Assembly (NCBI RefSeq): GCF_000282335.1
Contig: NZ_AKJM01000056.1
Coordinates: 1 to 64,000, forward strand
Reading direction: 5' to 3'
Length of the DNA stretch: 64,000 nucleotides
Origin: Pseudomonas sp. GM48
GTDB lineage: Bacteria; Pseudomonadota; Gammaproteobacteria; Pseudomonadales; Pseudomonadaceae
The position numbers and the translations under genes are program-made. The notes beneath the pieces were generated by a model. It did not search any database. It was given only the letters and a program-made list of their open reading frames with translations, and was not told the origin of the DNA. Positions 8,017 to 17,958 of this stretch are shown piece after piece. Numbering within the stretch: the stretch's first letter is position 1; the number at the start of each line of letters is the position of its first letter.

Positions 8017-9789
8017 TCAGATTCCTTGTTCGCTGAGCCACAGGTTGAAAGCCGCCAGTTGCCACAGCTTCGAGCCGCGCAAGGGCGTCAATTGTCCCTG
8101 TGGATCGGTCAGCAGACGGTCGAGCATCGCAGGCTTGAACAGGCCGCGATCCTGGCTGGGATCGAGCAGCAACTCGCGCACCCAGCCCAGCGTATCGCCC
8201 TGCAAATGCTTGAGGCCCGGCACCGGGAAGTAACCTTTCTTGCGGTCGATCACTTCACTGGGAATCACTTGGCGTGCGGCTTCCTTCAACACTTGCTTGC
8301 CACCGTCCGGCAGTTTGAAACGCCCCGGAATCCGTGCCGACAACTCCACCAGGCGGTAGTCGAGAAACGGCGTGCGCGCTTCCAGGCCCCAGGCCATGGT
8401 CATGTTGTCGACGCGTTTGACCGGGTCGTCCACCAGCATCACCGTGCTGTCCAGGCGCAAGGCCTTGTCCACCGCCGCATCGGCACCGGGGCTTGCGAAA
8501 TGGGCTTTGACGAAGTCACCGGCGGCGTCATGCGCGGTCAGCCATTGCGGTTGCACGGTGGCGGCGTAGTCGTCGTAACTGCGGTCGAAAAACGCTTCGC
8601 GGTACGCGGCATACGGATCGCTCGCACCGTCCACTTGCGGATACCAGTGGTAACCGGCGAACAGTTCGTCGGCGCCCTGGCCGCTCTGTACCACTTTGCA
8701 GTGTTTGGCCACTTCCCGGGACAGCAGGTAGAAGGCGATGCAGTCATGGCTGACCATCGGTTCGCTCATGGCCCGGAACGCGGCAGGCAGCTGTTCGATG
8801 ATCTCTTTTTCATCGATGCGCAACTGGTGATGCTGCGTGCCGTAGTGTTGGGCGATCAGGTCGGAATACTGGAACTCGTCACCGCGCTCGCCACCGGCAT
8901 CCTGAAACCCGATGGAGAAGGTCGACAGATTGTCCACGCCGACTTCCCGCAACAAGCCCACCAGCAAACTCGAGTCGACGCCACCGGACAGCAGCACGCC
9001 GACATCCACTGCCGCGCGTTGGCGGATGGCAACCGCTTCGCGGGTGCTGTCGAGCACACGGTCGCGCCAGTCTTCGAGGGTCAGATTCATCTCATCGGCG
9101 TGAGGGCCGTAGGGCAGCGTCCACCAGGTTTTCTGCTCGGTGCGGCCATCGGCTTCGATGCGTATCCAGGTGGCGGGTGGCAGTTTTTCAATACCCGCCA
9201 GCAAGGTGCGCGGTGCCGGGACTACAGAGTGGAAATTCAGATAGTGATTAAGCGCCACGGGATCGAGGAGCGGATCGATGTCGCCGCCCTTGAGCAATGC
9301 CGGCAGCGCCGAAGCAAAGCGCAAACGCTGGCCGGTGCGCGACAGGTACAACGGTTTAACGCCGAGACGGTCGCGGGCTATGAACAGACGTTGGGCATCG
9401 CGCTCCCAGATGGCAAAGGCGAACATGCCGTTGAGTTTCGGCAGCAAGGCTTCGCCCCAGGCGTGATAACCCTTGAGCAGCACTTCGGTGTCGCCACCGG
9501 AATAGAAGACGTAACCCAAGCTTTCAAGTTCTGCGCGCAGCTCCGGAAAGTTGTAGATCGCCCCGTTGAAGGCCAGGGACAAGCCCAATTGCGGGTCGAT
9601 CATCGGCTGCGCCGAGCCGTCCGACAGGTCCATGATTTTCAGGCGCCGGTGGCCCAGGGCAATCGGCCCCTGGCTATGAAAACCCCAGGCGTCGGGGCCG
9701 CGAGGGGCCAGGTGATGGGTGATTCGTTCAATGGCTGCAAGGTCTGCAGGTTGATGATCAAAACGTAACTCGCCAGCTAATCCGCACAT
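8017..9789 (-). CDS. asnO: N-acetylglutaminylglutamine amidotransferase (AsnB-like)
   Basis: A 590-residue glutamine-dependent amidotransferase that amidates N-acetylglutaminylglutamine to NAGGN. Cys2 of MCGLAGEL is the nucleophile of the N-terminal glutaminase domain, which fixes the start at 9789; an in-frame start 36 bases upstream would bury this Cys and can be excluded. The synthetase domain has the ATP PP-loop LLSGGVDSSLL near residue 260 and GQGADELFAGYHWYP. Length and layout match asparagine synthetase B, but the adjacent ngg gene identifies the NAGGN enzyme. It is the first gene of the three-gene minus-strand cluster, which is likely induced by osmotic stress. Confidence 0.93.
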   Translation of the reverse strand: MCGLAGELRFDHQPADLAAIERITHHLAPRGPDAWGFHSQGPIALGHRRLKIMDLSDGSAQPMIDPQLGLSLAFNGAIYNFPELRAELESLGYVFYSGGDTEVLLKGYHAWGEALLPKLNGMFAFAIWERDAQRLFIARDRLGVKPLYLSRTGQRLRFASALPALLKGGDIDPLLDPVALNHYLNFHSVVPAPRTLLAGIEKLPPATWIRIEADGRTEQKTWWTLPYGPHADEMNLTLEDWRDRVLDSTREAVAIRQRAAVDVGVLLSGGVDSSLLVGLLREVGVDNLSTFSIGFQDAGGERGDEFQYSDLIAQHYGTQHHQLRIDEKEIIEQLPAAFRAMSEPMVSHDCIAFYLLSREVAKHCKVVQSGQGADELFAGYHWYPQVDGASDPYAAYREAFFDRSYDDYAATVQPQWLTAHDAAGDFVKAHFASPGADAAVDKALRLDSTVMLVDDPVKRVDNMTMAWGLEARTPFLDYRLVELSARIPGRFKLPDGGKQVLKEAARQVIPSEVIDRKKGYFPVPGLKHLQGDTLGWVRELLLDPSQDRGLFKPAMLDRLLTDPQGQLTPLRGSKLWQLAAFNLWLSEQGI

Positions 9790-9959
9790 AAATTCCTTAC
9801 CGGTTTTTCCGTTGGGGAGGGTCAATCGATACCGCGCCCAAATGGCGGGTACTCAGAAAGTGACCCTCCTCGGTAAGGGGAGTTTTAGATCGATGGGTTA
9901 TATGCGCGACTGACCACGGCCGAATCCCCCCGTGAGGGCGACTTCGGCTGCTGTATCGA

Positions 9960-11939
9960 CTACTTGCCGCGGATCAAACGCCGCAAGGCAAACCGGTTGG
10001 GATGGCAGGCCTCAGCCACGCTTCTGGGCAAGGGCAGGGGTTCGTTATCCAGCCAGGCGGCGAGCAATTCACCGGACAACGGCGCGGTGATCAGACCCCG
10101 CGAGCCGTGGCCGCTGTTGACATATAAACCGTCGAACCATGGGCATGGGATATCCGGCACTTGCCGGGCGTCCTTGCCCAGCGCGGCATAGGCTTGGGCG
10201 AAGGCCTGTTCGTCGGCCAGCGGACCGACGATCGGCAAATAGTCGGGACTGGTGCAGCGGAAGGCAGCGCGACCTTGAAGGCTTTCAGGGTCGATACGAT
10301 CGATCTCCAGCCGCGTGACCAGATCGTGGGAAATCTCTTCGAGCATGGCCAGATTGCCCAGGTGCTCTGCCGTGGTGGGTGTCAGGTCTTCGCTCTTGAA
10401 GTCGAAACTGGCCCCCAGGGTGTGCTCGCCGAACCGCGCGGGGGCGACATAGCCTTCGGCACACACCACTGTGCCAAGGGACTGGCTTTGCGGGGTTTGC
10501 GCCAGACGCGTGATTTGTCCGCGAATGCGTTTGAGCGGTAACCCGGCGCTCTCGGGGAAACGCTGGATTTCAGCAGCACCGGCAAGCACCACCACTGGCG
10601 CGCTGGCGAGCAGGCCTTTGCCGTCCCAGGCCTGCCACTGGTCCTCAACCTTGCGCAGTTCCAGCGCATCGTGATGGGTGAGCAATTGAATCTGTGGATG
10701 CGCAGCCTGCCACCGGCACAGCGCCGGTGGGTGAACCCAGCCGCCTTCGGGATAGAACAGGCCCCCGTGTGCCAGCCCGATGCCGGCCAGGGCCTGTGCC
10801 TCGGGTTGATCCACCAAGTGCAACAGATCCGCAGGAAACGCTTGCGCCAATTGCATCTGGCGTTCGGCTTCCTTGGCGTTGAAGGCCAGTTGCAACACGC
10901 CGCAATCGTCCCAGTCGCAGCCCCGTTGCAAGTGTTCGAGCAGTCGTCGGGTATAGCCGAAACCGCTGACGATCATTTGCGACAGCGCCGTGCCATGGGC
11001 GGATAACTTCAGGTAGAGCACGCCCTGTGGGTTGCCCGAGGCTTCCTGGGCGATGTCGTCGTGGCGCTCCAGCAAGGTCACTTGCCAGCCCCGCGCGGCG
11101 AGGCTGGCGGCACTGGCACAACCAGCCAGCCCGGCACCGATCACCAGTGCCCGGCGTTCGCCGGTCAGCGGAGCCGGGCGGGCAAACCAGGGTTTATCCG
11201 GGGCAGGGGCAGGCGTTTCCTGCGGCCAGCCGAGAAACTCGCCGCGCAGGATTTCCCATTTGTGGCCGATGCCGGGGATGCGTTTCATCTTGAAGCCGGC
11301 GGCGTTGAGCAGGCGCCGCACCCAACCGGTGCTGGTGAAGGTGCTGATGGAAGCGCCGGGGGCGGCCAGGCGTGCGAGTTCGGCAAACAGTTCGGCGGTC
11401 CACATGTCGGGGTTTTTCGCCGGAGCGAAACCGTCGAGGAACCAGGCGTCGATCCGGGCATCGAGTTGGGGCAGTTGTTCCAGCGCGTCGCCGATCAGCA
11501 GGGTCAGGGTGACACGGCCGTTATCCAGCGTCAGGCGCTGAAAACCCTGGTGGATCGCCACGTACTGCGCCAGCAACTGATCGGCAAACACCTTGAGTTC
11601 CGGCCACAGCGCCAGGGCACGCTGTAAGTCAGCCGGGCTCAGCGGGTACTTTTCGACACTGACAAAATGCAGCCGCGCACGGGCCGCCGCGTGTTGCTCG
11701 AACACCTGCCAGGCACACAGAAAATTCAGCCCCGTGCCAAACCCCGTCTCACCGATGACCAGGCGCCCGCCCTGCGGCAACGCAGCAAAACGTTCGGCCA
11801 AACGGTTCTGTTCGATGAACACATAGCGGGTTTCATCCAGCCCCGACTGATCGGAGAAGTACACATCGTCGAACACTCGCGAGTACGGACGACCTTGGTC
11901 GTCCCAGTCGAGTTGGGCGTGGGGCAGTACAGGTCTCAT
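9960..11939 (-). CDS. mnmC: Bifunctional tRNA U34 modification enzyme MnmC
   Basis: A 659-residue fusion carrying out the last two steps of mnm5s2U34 formation in tRNA. The N-terminal SAM-dependent methyltransferase (MnmC2) shows GETGFGTGLNFL near residue 65 and a WFLDGFAPAKNPDMW segment. The C-terminal FAD-dependent oxidoreductase (MnmC1), which removes the carboxymethyl group, begins at VIGAGLAGCASAASLA near residue 265 and ends with NSGHGSRGLITAPLSGELLA. Length equals the usual full-length fusion. It is divergent from the polyphosphate phosphotransferase gene, with a repeat element in the 318-base spacer. Confidence 0.95.
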   Translation of the reverse strand: MRPVLPHAQLDWDDQGRPYSRVFDDVYFSDQSGLDETRYVFIEQNRLAERFAALPQGGRLVIGETGFGTGLNFLCAWQVFEQHAAARARLHFVSVEKYPLSPADLQRALALWPELKVFADQLLAQYVAIHQGFQRLTLDNGRVTLTLLIGDALEQLPQLDARIDAWFLDGFAPAKNPDMWTAELFAELARLAAPGASISTFTSTGWVRRLLNAAGFKMKRIPGIGHKWEILRGEFLGWPQETPAPAPDKPWFARPAPLTGERRALVIGAGLAGCASAASLAARGWQVTLLERHDDIAQEASGNPQGVLYLKLSAHGTALSQMIVSGFGYTRRLLEHLQRGCDWDDCGVLQLAFNAKEAERQMQLAQAFPADLLHLVDQPEAQALAGIGLAHGGLFYPEGGWVHPPALCRWQAAHPQIQLLTHHDALELRKVEDQWQAWDGKGLLASAPVVVLAGAAEIQRFPESAGLPLKRIRGQITRLAQTPQSQSLGTVVCAEGYVAPARFGEHTLGASFDFKSEDLTPTTAEHLGNLAMLEEISHDLVTRLEIDRIDPESLQGRAAFRCTSPDYLPIVGPLADEQAFAQAYAALGKDARQVPDIPCPWFDGLYVNSGHGSRGLITAPLSGELLAAWLDNEPLPLPRSVAEACHPNRFALRRLIRGK

Positions 11940-12054
11940 GGCAGGCTCGGCAACGGCAAGGCCGCCATTCTAGCCGATCGACGGGGTGTTGCTTGATCCG
12001 TGGCAAGGCGTGCATTGGCTGAGTCATCGAAAATCGATGGCCTGCACAAAAAAC

Positions 12055-12170
12055 TGTGGCGAGGGAGCTTGCTCCCGCTCGGTTGCGAAGCAGCCGCACT
12101 GGTCCCGGTCCCCTTGATAAAGGGTTTGGGACGGCTTCGCCGTCCAGCGGGAGCAAGCTCCCTCGCCACA
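12055..12170. repeat. Inverted repeat, GAGGGAGCTTGCTCCCGCT class
   Basis: Left arm TGTGGCGAGGGAGCTTGCTC at 12055 and its reverse complement ending at 12170 enclose about 70 bases, which include a smaller GGACGGCTTCGCCGTCC hairpin near 12129-12146. It is the same class as the element at 27991 and occupies the mnmC/pap spacer (11940-12257), where I see no gene. Confidence 0.88.
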
Positions 12171-12257
12171 GGCTCCGTATCTGCCCCAAGAATGGATTTC
12201 TTCCACGTAGAAGAGGTCCATCCGCTAGTCTTGCTCACATCTGGAAGGGAGCCGCTC

Positions 12258-13781
12258 ATGTTTGAATCTGCCGAAATCGATCACGCCATCGACAAAGACA
12301 CCTATGACGCCGAAGTACCGGCCCTGCGCGAAGCGTTGCTCGAAGCGCAATTCGAATTGCAGCAGCAACGCCGCTTTCCGGTGATCATTTTGATCAACGG
12401 CATCGAAGGTGCCGGCAAGGGCGAGACGATCAAGGTGCTCAATGAGTGGATGGACCCGCGCCTGATTGAGGTCCGCACGTTCGACCAGCAAACCGACGAA
12501 GAGCTGGCACGGCCACCGGCCTGGCGGTACTGGCGGATGCTTCCGGCCAAGGGCCGCATGGGGATTTTCTTCGGCAACTGGTACAGCCAGATGCTGCAGG
12601 GACGGGTCCATGGCGAATTCAAGGACCCACGACTCGACCAGGCGATCAACGGGGCCGAGCGCCTGGAAAAAATGCTCTGTGACGAAGGTGCGCTGATCTT
12701 CAAGTTCTGGTTCCACCTCTCCAAGAAGCAAATGAAGGCACGCCTCAAGGCATTGGCCGACGACCCGCTGCACAGCTGGCGCATCAGCCCGCTGGACTGG
12801 CAGCAGTCGCAAACCTACGACCGCTTCGTGAAGTACGGTGAGCGGGTCTTGCGCCGCACCAGTCGCGACTATGCACCCTGGCATGTGATCGCCGGGGCGG
12901 ATGCACATTATCGCAACCTGGCCGTGGGGCGGATTCTGCTGGCGGGCCTGCACGGCGCATTGAAGCGGCCGACGATCCATCCTGAAAAGGTCAGCGCCGC
13001 GCCCGTATTCCCCAGTGTCGATCAGGTGAATTTGCTCGACAGCCTGGACCTGACCCTGAACCTGGACAAGGAAGATTACGAAGAACAGCTGATCACCGAG
13101 CAGGCGCGGTTTTCCGGGCTGATGCGTGACAAACGCATGCGCCGGCACGCACTGGTGGCGGTATTCGAAGGCAACGACGCAGCCGGCAAGGGCGGGGCGA
13201 TCCGCCGGGTAGCGGCGGCACTGGACCCACGTCAGTACAGCATCGTACCGATTGCCGCACCCACCGAAGAAGAACGGGCGCAACCGTATCTGTGGCGCTT
13301 CTGGCGTCATCTTCCGGCCCGGGGCAAGTTCACCGTGTTCGACCGCTCCTGGTATGGCCGGGTGTTGGTGGAGCGTGTCGAAGGTTTTTGCAGCCCGGCG
13401 GACTGGCTGCGTGCCTACGGTGAAATCAACGATTTCGAAGAGCAGGTCACCGACGCCAGGGTGATCGTGGTCAAGTTCTGGCTGTCCATCGACAAACAGA
13501 CACAACTGGAACGCTTCCAGGAGCGCGAAGAGATCTCGTTCAAGCGCTTCAAGATCACCGAGGACGATTGGCGCAACCGTGAAAAATGGGATGACTATCG
13601 GGCGGCGGTCGGCGACATGGTTGACCGTACCAGCACCGAAATTGCGCCATGGACCCTGGTGGAAGCCAACGACAAGCGCTGGGCGCGGGTCAAGGTGCTG
13701 CGCACCATTAACCAGGCACTGGAGCAGGCGTTCGAAAGGTCCGACCGTCAAGAGCGCAAGAAGCATAAGGACAAGGATTGA
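12258..13781 (+). CDS. pap: Polyphosphate:AMP phosphotransferase (two PPK2 domains)
   Basis: A 507-residue enzyme that uses polyphosphate to phosphorylate AMP to ADP. It contains two tandem PPK2 domains, each with its own Walker A-like loop: INGIEGAGKGETIKVL near residue 50 and FEGNDAAGKGGAIRRV near residue 305. The second domain has the lid-type FDRSWYGRVLVERVEGF and both have polyphosphate-binding Arg/Lys segments. The start is placed at 12258 because the open frame further upstream runs through a dispersed repeat and is not coding-like; GGAAGGGAG precedes the ATG. In P. aeruginosa the neighbours are also mnmC and a thiolase gene. Confidence 0.93.
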   Translation: MFESAEIDHAIDKDTYDAEVPALREALLEAQFELQQQRRFPVIILINGIEGAGKGETIKVLNEWMDPRLIEVRTFDQQTDEELARPPAWRYWRMLPAKGRMGIFFGNWYSQMLQGRVHGEFKDPRLDQAINGAERLEKMLCDEGALIFKFWFHLSKKQMKARLKALADDPLHSWRISPLDWQQSQTYDRFVKYGERVLRRTSRDYAPWHVIAGADAHYRNLAVGRILLAGLHGALKRPTIHPEKVSAAPVFPSVDQVNLLDSLDLTLNLDKEDYEEQLITEQARFSGLMRDKRMRRHALVAVFEGNDAAGKGGAIRRVAAALDPRQYSIVPIAAPTEEERAQPYLWRFWRHLPARGKFTVFDRSWYGRVLVERVEGFCSPADWLRAYGEINDFEEQVTDARVIVVKFWLSIDKQTQLERFQEREEISFKRFKITEDDWRNREKWDDYRAAVGDMVDRTSTEIAPWTLVEANDKRWARVKVLRTINQALEQAFERSDRQERKKHKDKD

Positions 13782-13883
13782 GGCGATGGTTACGCATACG
13801 CGAGGTGAATGATTGTCGCGGTCGGTGAAGAGGTGGACTTATGCTCGGTCCACACTCAACCGACAACAACAATGAGGTATGCC

Positions 13884-15068
13884 ATGCGTGAAGTGGTGAT
13901 CGTCGACAGCGTGCGGACCGGCCTGGCCAAATCCTTTCGCGGTAAATTCAACATGACCCGCCCGGACGACATGGCGGCACACTGTGTAGATGCGCTGTTG
14001 GCGCGCACCGGTATCGATCCGGCGAGCGTCGAGGACTGCGTCGTCGGTGCCGGCTCCAATGAAGGCGCACAGGGTTTCAATATCGGTCGCAACGTCGCGG
14101 TGTTGTCTCGCCTGGGTGTCGGCACGGCCGGCATGACCCTCAACCGGTTCTGTTCCTCGGGCTTGCAGGCGATCGCTATCGCTGCCAACCAGATCGCTTC
14201 GGGTTGCAGCGACATCATCGTTGCCGGTGGCGTCGAATCCATCAGCCTGACCATGAAAAGCGTCAATACCGATAACCTGATCAACCCGCTGCTCAAGGAA
14301 CAGGTGCCGGGCATCTACTTTCCGATGGGCCAGACCGCTGAAATCGTCGCGCGTCGGTACAGCGTCAGCCGTGAAGAGCAGGATTTGTACGCCCTGCAAA
14401 GCCAGCAGCGTACCGCCCAGGCTCAAGCCGCCGGGCTGTTCACTGATGAAATCGTGCCAATGGCGGTGAAATACCGCGTCGAAGACAAGACCACCGGTCA
14501 GGTACAGGTCCTCGACGGCATCGTCGACCGCGATGACTGCAACCGCCCGGACACTACCCTGGAAAGTTTGGCAGGGTTGAAACCGGTATTCGCCGAAGAT
14601 GGCTCGGTCACGGCGGGCAACTCGTCGCAGCTGTCTGACGGCGCGTCCATGACTCTGGTGATGAGCCTGGAAAAAGCGCTGGAACTGGGGCTCAAACCGA
14701 AAGCGTTCTTCCGCGGTTTTACCGTGGCCGGTTGTGCGCCGGACGAGATGGGCATCGGCCCGGTGTTTTCGGTACCGAAACTGCTCAAGGCCAAAGGCTT
14801 GCGGATTGACGACATCGACCTGTGGGAACTCAACGAAGCGTTTGCCTCGCAGTGCCTGTACAGCCGCAATCGCCTGGAAATCGACAATGCCCGGTACAAC
14901 GTCAACGGCGGCTCGATTTCCATCGGCCACCCGTTTGGCATGACCGGTTCGCGCCAGGTCGGGCATCTCGTTCGTGAGTTGCAGCGACGCAATCTGCGTT
15001 ACGGCATCGTCACCATGTGCGTGGGTGGCGGGATGGGGGCTACGGGGTTGTTTGAAGCTGTGCGCTAG
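13884..15068 (+). CDS. Thiolase (acetyl-CoA C-acyltransferase family)
   Basis: A 394-residue thiolase that condenses or cleaves acyl-CoA thioesters. All catalytic residues are present: nucleophile Cys90 in NRFCSSGLQA, His349 in SISIGHPFGMTG and Cys379 in MCVGGGMGATG. The start at 13884 has GAGG seven bases upstream and gives the usual MREVVIVDSVRTG N-terminus; the open frame extends 75 bases further without support. No partner beta-oxidation gene is adjacent, so its pathway (fatty-acid breakdown or another acyl-CoA route) is not clear from context. Confidence 0.9.
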   Translation: MREVVIVDSVRTGLAKSFRGKFNMTRPDDMAAHCVDALLARTGIDPASVEDCVVGAGSNEGAQGFNIGRNVAVLSRLGVGTAGMTLNRFCSSGLQAIAIAANQIASGCSDIIVAGGVESISLTMKSVNTDNLINPLLKEQVPGIYFPMGQTAEIVARRYSVSREEQDLYALQSQQRTAQAQAAGLFTDEIVPMAVKYRVEDKTTGQVQVLDGIVDRDDCNRPDTTLESLAGLKPVFAEDGSVTAGNSSQLSDGASMTLVMSLEKALELGLKPKAFFRGFTVAGCAPDEMGIGPVFSVPKLLKAKGLRIDDIDLWELNEAFASQCLYSRNRLEIDNARYNVNGGSISIGHPFGMTGSRQVGHLVRELQRRNLRYGIVTMCVGGGMGATGLFEAVR

Positions 15069-15099
15069 GTCTCCGCACTTTGTGTTGACTGCCATATAG

Positions 15100-15171
15100 C
15101 TTTCGCGAGCAAGCCCGCTCCCACATTTGACCGTGTACACCGTTCAATGTGGGAGCGGGCTTGCTCGCGAA
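15100..15171. repeat. REP doublet, GAGCGGGCTTGCTCGCGA class
   Basis: Inverted units at 15100-15124 and 15149-15171 around 24 bases, 32 bases after the thiolase stop codon. Confidence 0.9.
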
Positions 15172-15300
15172 TGCAGGCGCCGCGGTCTTTCACATTGCGA
15201 CCCGCACAGTTTCAATCGCGGCCAGACCATAACTGTCCCTGTGTGCGTCGCCGCTCTACGCCTAGAATGACCACTCCTGTTCGTCGGCGCTGGGGTTCAC

Positions 15301-16263
15301 ATGCACATTTCATCGGGTCGCTGGGTTTACGGTCTGTTCCTGGCCTTGCTGACCGCGTTGTTGTGGGGAATCCTGCCGATCAAGCTCAAGCAGGTATTGC
15401 TGGTGATGGACCCGGTGACGGTGACCTGGTTTCGCCTGATGGTATCCGGCGGCTGCCTGTTCATTTACCTGGCGGCCACCAGGCGCCTGCCCAGCCGTAA
15501 AGTGCTCGGTCCGCGAGGTGGCTGGCTGGTGCTGATGGCGGTACTCGGCCTGGTCGGTAACTATGTGTTGTATTTGATGGGCCTGAACCTGCTCAGCCCC
15601 GGCACGGCGCAACTGGTGGTGCAAATGGGGCCGATCATGCTGCTGATCGCCAGCCTGTTTGTGTTCAAGGAGCGTTTCAGCCTGGGGCAGGGGATCGGGC
15701 TGCTGGTGCTGCTGATCGGTTTTGCGCTGTTTTTCAACCAGCGCCTGAGTGAGTTGCTCACGTCGCTGACCGACTACACCGCCGGCGTGCTGCTGGTGCT
15801 GCTGGCGTCCACGGTCTGGACCTTCTATGCCCTGGGCCAGAAGCAATTGCTGACAGTGTGGAATTCGCTGCAGGTGATGATGGTGATCTACCTGTTTTGT
15901 GCGCTGTTGTTGACGCCGTGGGTGCATCCGCTTGAAGCACTGCAATTGAACCCGCTGCAGGGTTGGTTGCTGCTGGCATGCTGCCTCAACACCCTGATTG
16001 CCTATGGCGCGTTTGCCGAGGCCCTGGCCCATTGGGAAGCCTCCCGGGTCAGCGCGACGCTGGCCATCACGCCGCTGGTGACTTTTGCGGCGGTTGCCAT
16101 GGCGGCATGGCTGTGGCCCGACTATGTGCATGCCGAGACGATCAATGGGTTGGGTTATGGCGGTGCGGTGCTGGTGGTGCTGGGGTCGGCGCTGGTGGCG
16201 TTGGGGCCGTCGTTGATTGCCGGGTTGCGGGCGCGGCGGATGCGGATGGCGGTCGGTCGGTAG
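15301..16263 (+). CDS. DMT superfamily (EamA-type) transporter
   Basis: A 320-residue inner-membrane protein with about ten hydrophobic segments arranged as two EamA repeats, roughly residues 10-145 and 160-295. Each repeat ends in the typical amphipathic glycine-rich helix. The short MHISSGRWVYG N-terminus and basic RARRMRM tail fit cytosolic ends. EamA proteins export or import small metabolites; the substrate cannot be predicted. The gene is monocistronic: upstream is a REP element, downstream another REP and the convergent fumC. Confidence 0.85.
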   Translation: MHISSGRWVYGLFLALLTALLWGILPIKLKQVLLVMDPVTVTWFRLMVSGGCLFIYLAATRRLPSRKVLGPRGGWLVLMAVLGLVGNYVLYLMGLNLLSPGTAQLVVQMGPIMLLIASLFVFKERFSLGQGIGLLVLLIGFALFFNQRLSELLTSLTDYTAGVLLVLLASTVWTFYALGQKQLLTVWNSLQVMMVIYLFCALLLTPWVHPLEALQLNPLQGWLLLACCLNTLIAYGAFAEALAHWEASRVSATLAITPLVTFAAVAMAAWLWPDYVHAETINGLGYGGAVLVVLGSALVALGPSLIAGLRARRMRMAVGR

Positions 16264-16277
16264 ACCGTATTATCGTT

Positions 16278-16349
16278 CTTCGCGAGCAAGCCCGCTCCCA
16301 CATTGAACTGCGAACGCGGTCAAATGTGGGAGCGGGCTTGCTCGCGAAG
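16278..16349. repeat. REP doublet, GAGCGGGCTTGCTCGCGA class
   Basis: Inverted units at 16278-16302 and 16325-16349 in the convergent gap between the DMT transporter and fumC, where it may act as a bidirectional mRNA 3' end. Confidence 0.9.
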
Positions 16350-16372
16350 ACGGACTATCAGGCGCTACAGAT

Positions 16373-17767
16373 TCAGCCCTTGGCCCCAGCCTCCAGCATG
16401 TTCTCCGGCCTTACCCAGGCATCGAACTCTTCATCAGTCAGATACCCGAGCTGCAACGCCGCCTCGCGCAAGGTCAGGCCTTCACCGTAGGCCTTCTTGG
16501 CGATCTCCGCCGATTTGTCATAGCCAATGTGCGGGTTGAGCGCCGTCACCAGCATCAGGCCTCGTTCCAGGTGTTCAGCCATTTTTTCCGCATCCGGCTC
16601 CAGACCCGCCACGCAGTGCTGCTGGAAGTTGCTGCAACCATCGCCCAGCAAGCGGATCGATTGCAGCAGGTTATGGATGATCACCGGTTTGAACACGTTC
16701 AACTGCAAATGGCCCTGACTGGCCGCAAAGCCGATGGCGACGTCATTGCCCAAGACCTGGCAGGCCAGCATCGACAACGCTTCGCACTGGGTCGGGTTGA
16801 CCTTGCCCGGCATGATCGAACTGCCTGGTTCATTGGCTGGCAGCTTGACTTCGGCGAAGCCGGCGCGTGGACCGGAACCCAGCAGGCGCAAATCGTTGGC
16901 GATTTTCATCAGCGTCACGGCGAGGGTTTTCAGCGCACCGGACAGCGTGGTCAGCGGCTCATGGCCAGCCAGAGCGGCGAACTTGTTCGGCGCGGTGATA
17001 AACGGCAAGCCGGAGAGGGCGGCCAACTCTGCGGCGATGGCCTCACCGAACCCGTGAGGGGAATTCAGCCCGGTGCCGACGGCCGTTCCGCCCTGGGCCA
17101 GCTCGCAGACCGCGGGCAGCGCGCTGCGGATCGCCCGCTCGGCGTAATCGAGTTGCGCGATGAACGCCGAGATTTCCTGGCCGAAGCTGATCGGTGTCGC
17201 ATCCATCATGTGGGTGCGGCCGGTCTTGACCAGTTTCATGTGGCGAGCAGCCAGCTCGGCCAGCCCGCCGGACAGCTCGCTGATCGCCGGCAGCAAGTGA
17301 TGTTGCACCGCCTGGGCGGCCGCGATGTGCATGGCGGTGGGGAAGCAGTCGTTGGAACTCTGGGAGCGATTGACGTGGTCGTTGGGGTGTACCGGGGACT
17401 TGCCGCCGCGCGGGTTGCCGGCCAGCTCGTTGGCACGGCCGGCGATCACTTCGTTGACGTTCATGTTGCTCTGGGTGCCGCTGCCGGTTTGCCAGACCAC
17501 CAGCGGAAACTGGTCGTCGTGGTCGCCGGCGAGCACTTCGTCGGCCGCCTGCTCGATCAGGCGGGCGATATCGGCGGGCACGTCGCCATTGCGATCATTG
17601 ACCCGTGCTGCGGCTTTCTTGATCAGTGCCAGGGCATGCAGCACTGCCAGCGGCATGCGCTCGTTGCCGATGGCAAAGTTGATCAGCGAGCGTTGCGTCT
17701 GAGCGCCCCAGTAGGCTTCATCCGGGACTTCAACCTGGCCGAGGCTGTCGGTTTCGATACGGCTCAT
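16373..17767 (-). CDS. fumC: Class II fumarate hydratase
   Basis: A 464-residue iron-independent fumarase converting fumarate and malate in the TCA cycle. The superfamily signature [11 protein letters not shown] lies at about residues 315-325 and its serine is the catalytic base. The substrate-site segment [14 protein letters not shown] is near residue 100 and [14 protein letters not shown] near residue 140. The start at 17767 is chosen for AGGAG upstream and the usual [11 protein letters not shown]-terminus; the open frame extends 84 bases further without a ribosome site. Pseudomonads usually carry fumC next to sodA; that pairing is not seen here. Confidence 0.94.
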   Translation of the reverse strand: MSRIETDSLGQVEVPDEAYWGAQTQRSLINFAIGNERMPLAVLHALALIKKAAARVNDRNGDVPADIARLIEQAADEVLAGDHDDQFPLVVWQTGSGTQSNMNVNEVIAGRANELAGNPRGGKSPVHPNDHVNRSQSSNDCFPTAMHIAAAQAVQHHLLPAISELSGGLAELAARHMKLVKTGRTHMMDATPISFGQEISAFIAQLDYAERAIRSALPAVCELAQGGTAVGTGLNSPHGFGEAIAAELAALSGLPFITAPNKFAALAGHEPLTTLSGALKTLAVTLMKIANDLRLLGSGPRAGFAEVKLPANEPGSSIMPGKVNPTQCEALSMLACQVLGNDVAIGFAASQGHLQLNVFKPVIIHNLLQSIRLLGDGCSNFQQHCVAGLEPDAEKMAEHLERGLMLVTALNPHIGYDKSAEIAKKAYGEGLTLREAALQLGYLTDEEFDAWVRPENMLEAGAKG

Positions 17768-17958
17768 CTTGCTCACTCCTGTAGGTCCGATTGCGCAGTT
17801 TAGGCCGTGATCGACGGCCGTGGTTCCATCAGTCTGAATTTGACCATTCAACCCCTCTAAATCAGGCGCGACAAGGCGTGGGGTTGAGCGACAGAGTTTT
17901 TTAGGCGCAGAATGGACGCCCTTGGGGTCTTACCTCGCCAGCTAGAAAAGGAAACCCG

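Noticed and set aside
6475..9768. 1097-codon plus-strand open frame antisense to the NAGGN genes
   Set aside because: Mirror of two well-supported GC-rich minus-strand genes; composition is that of an antisense shadow.
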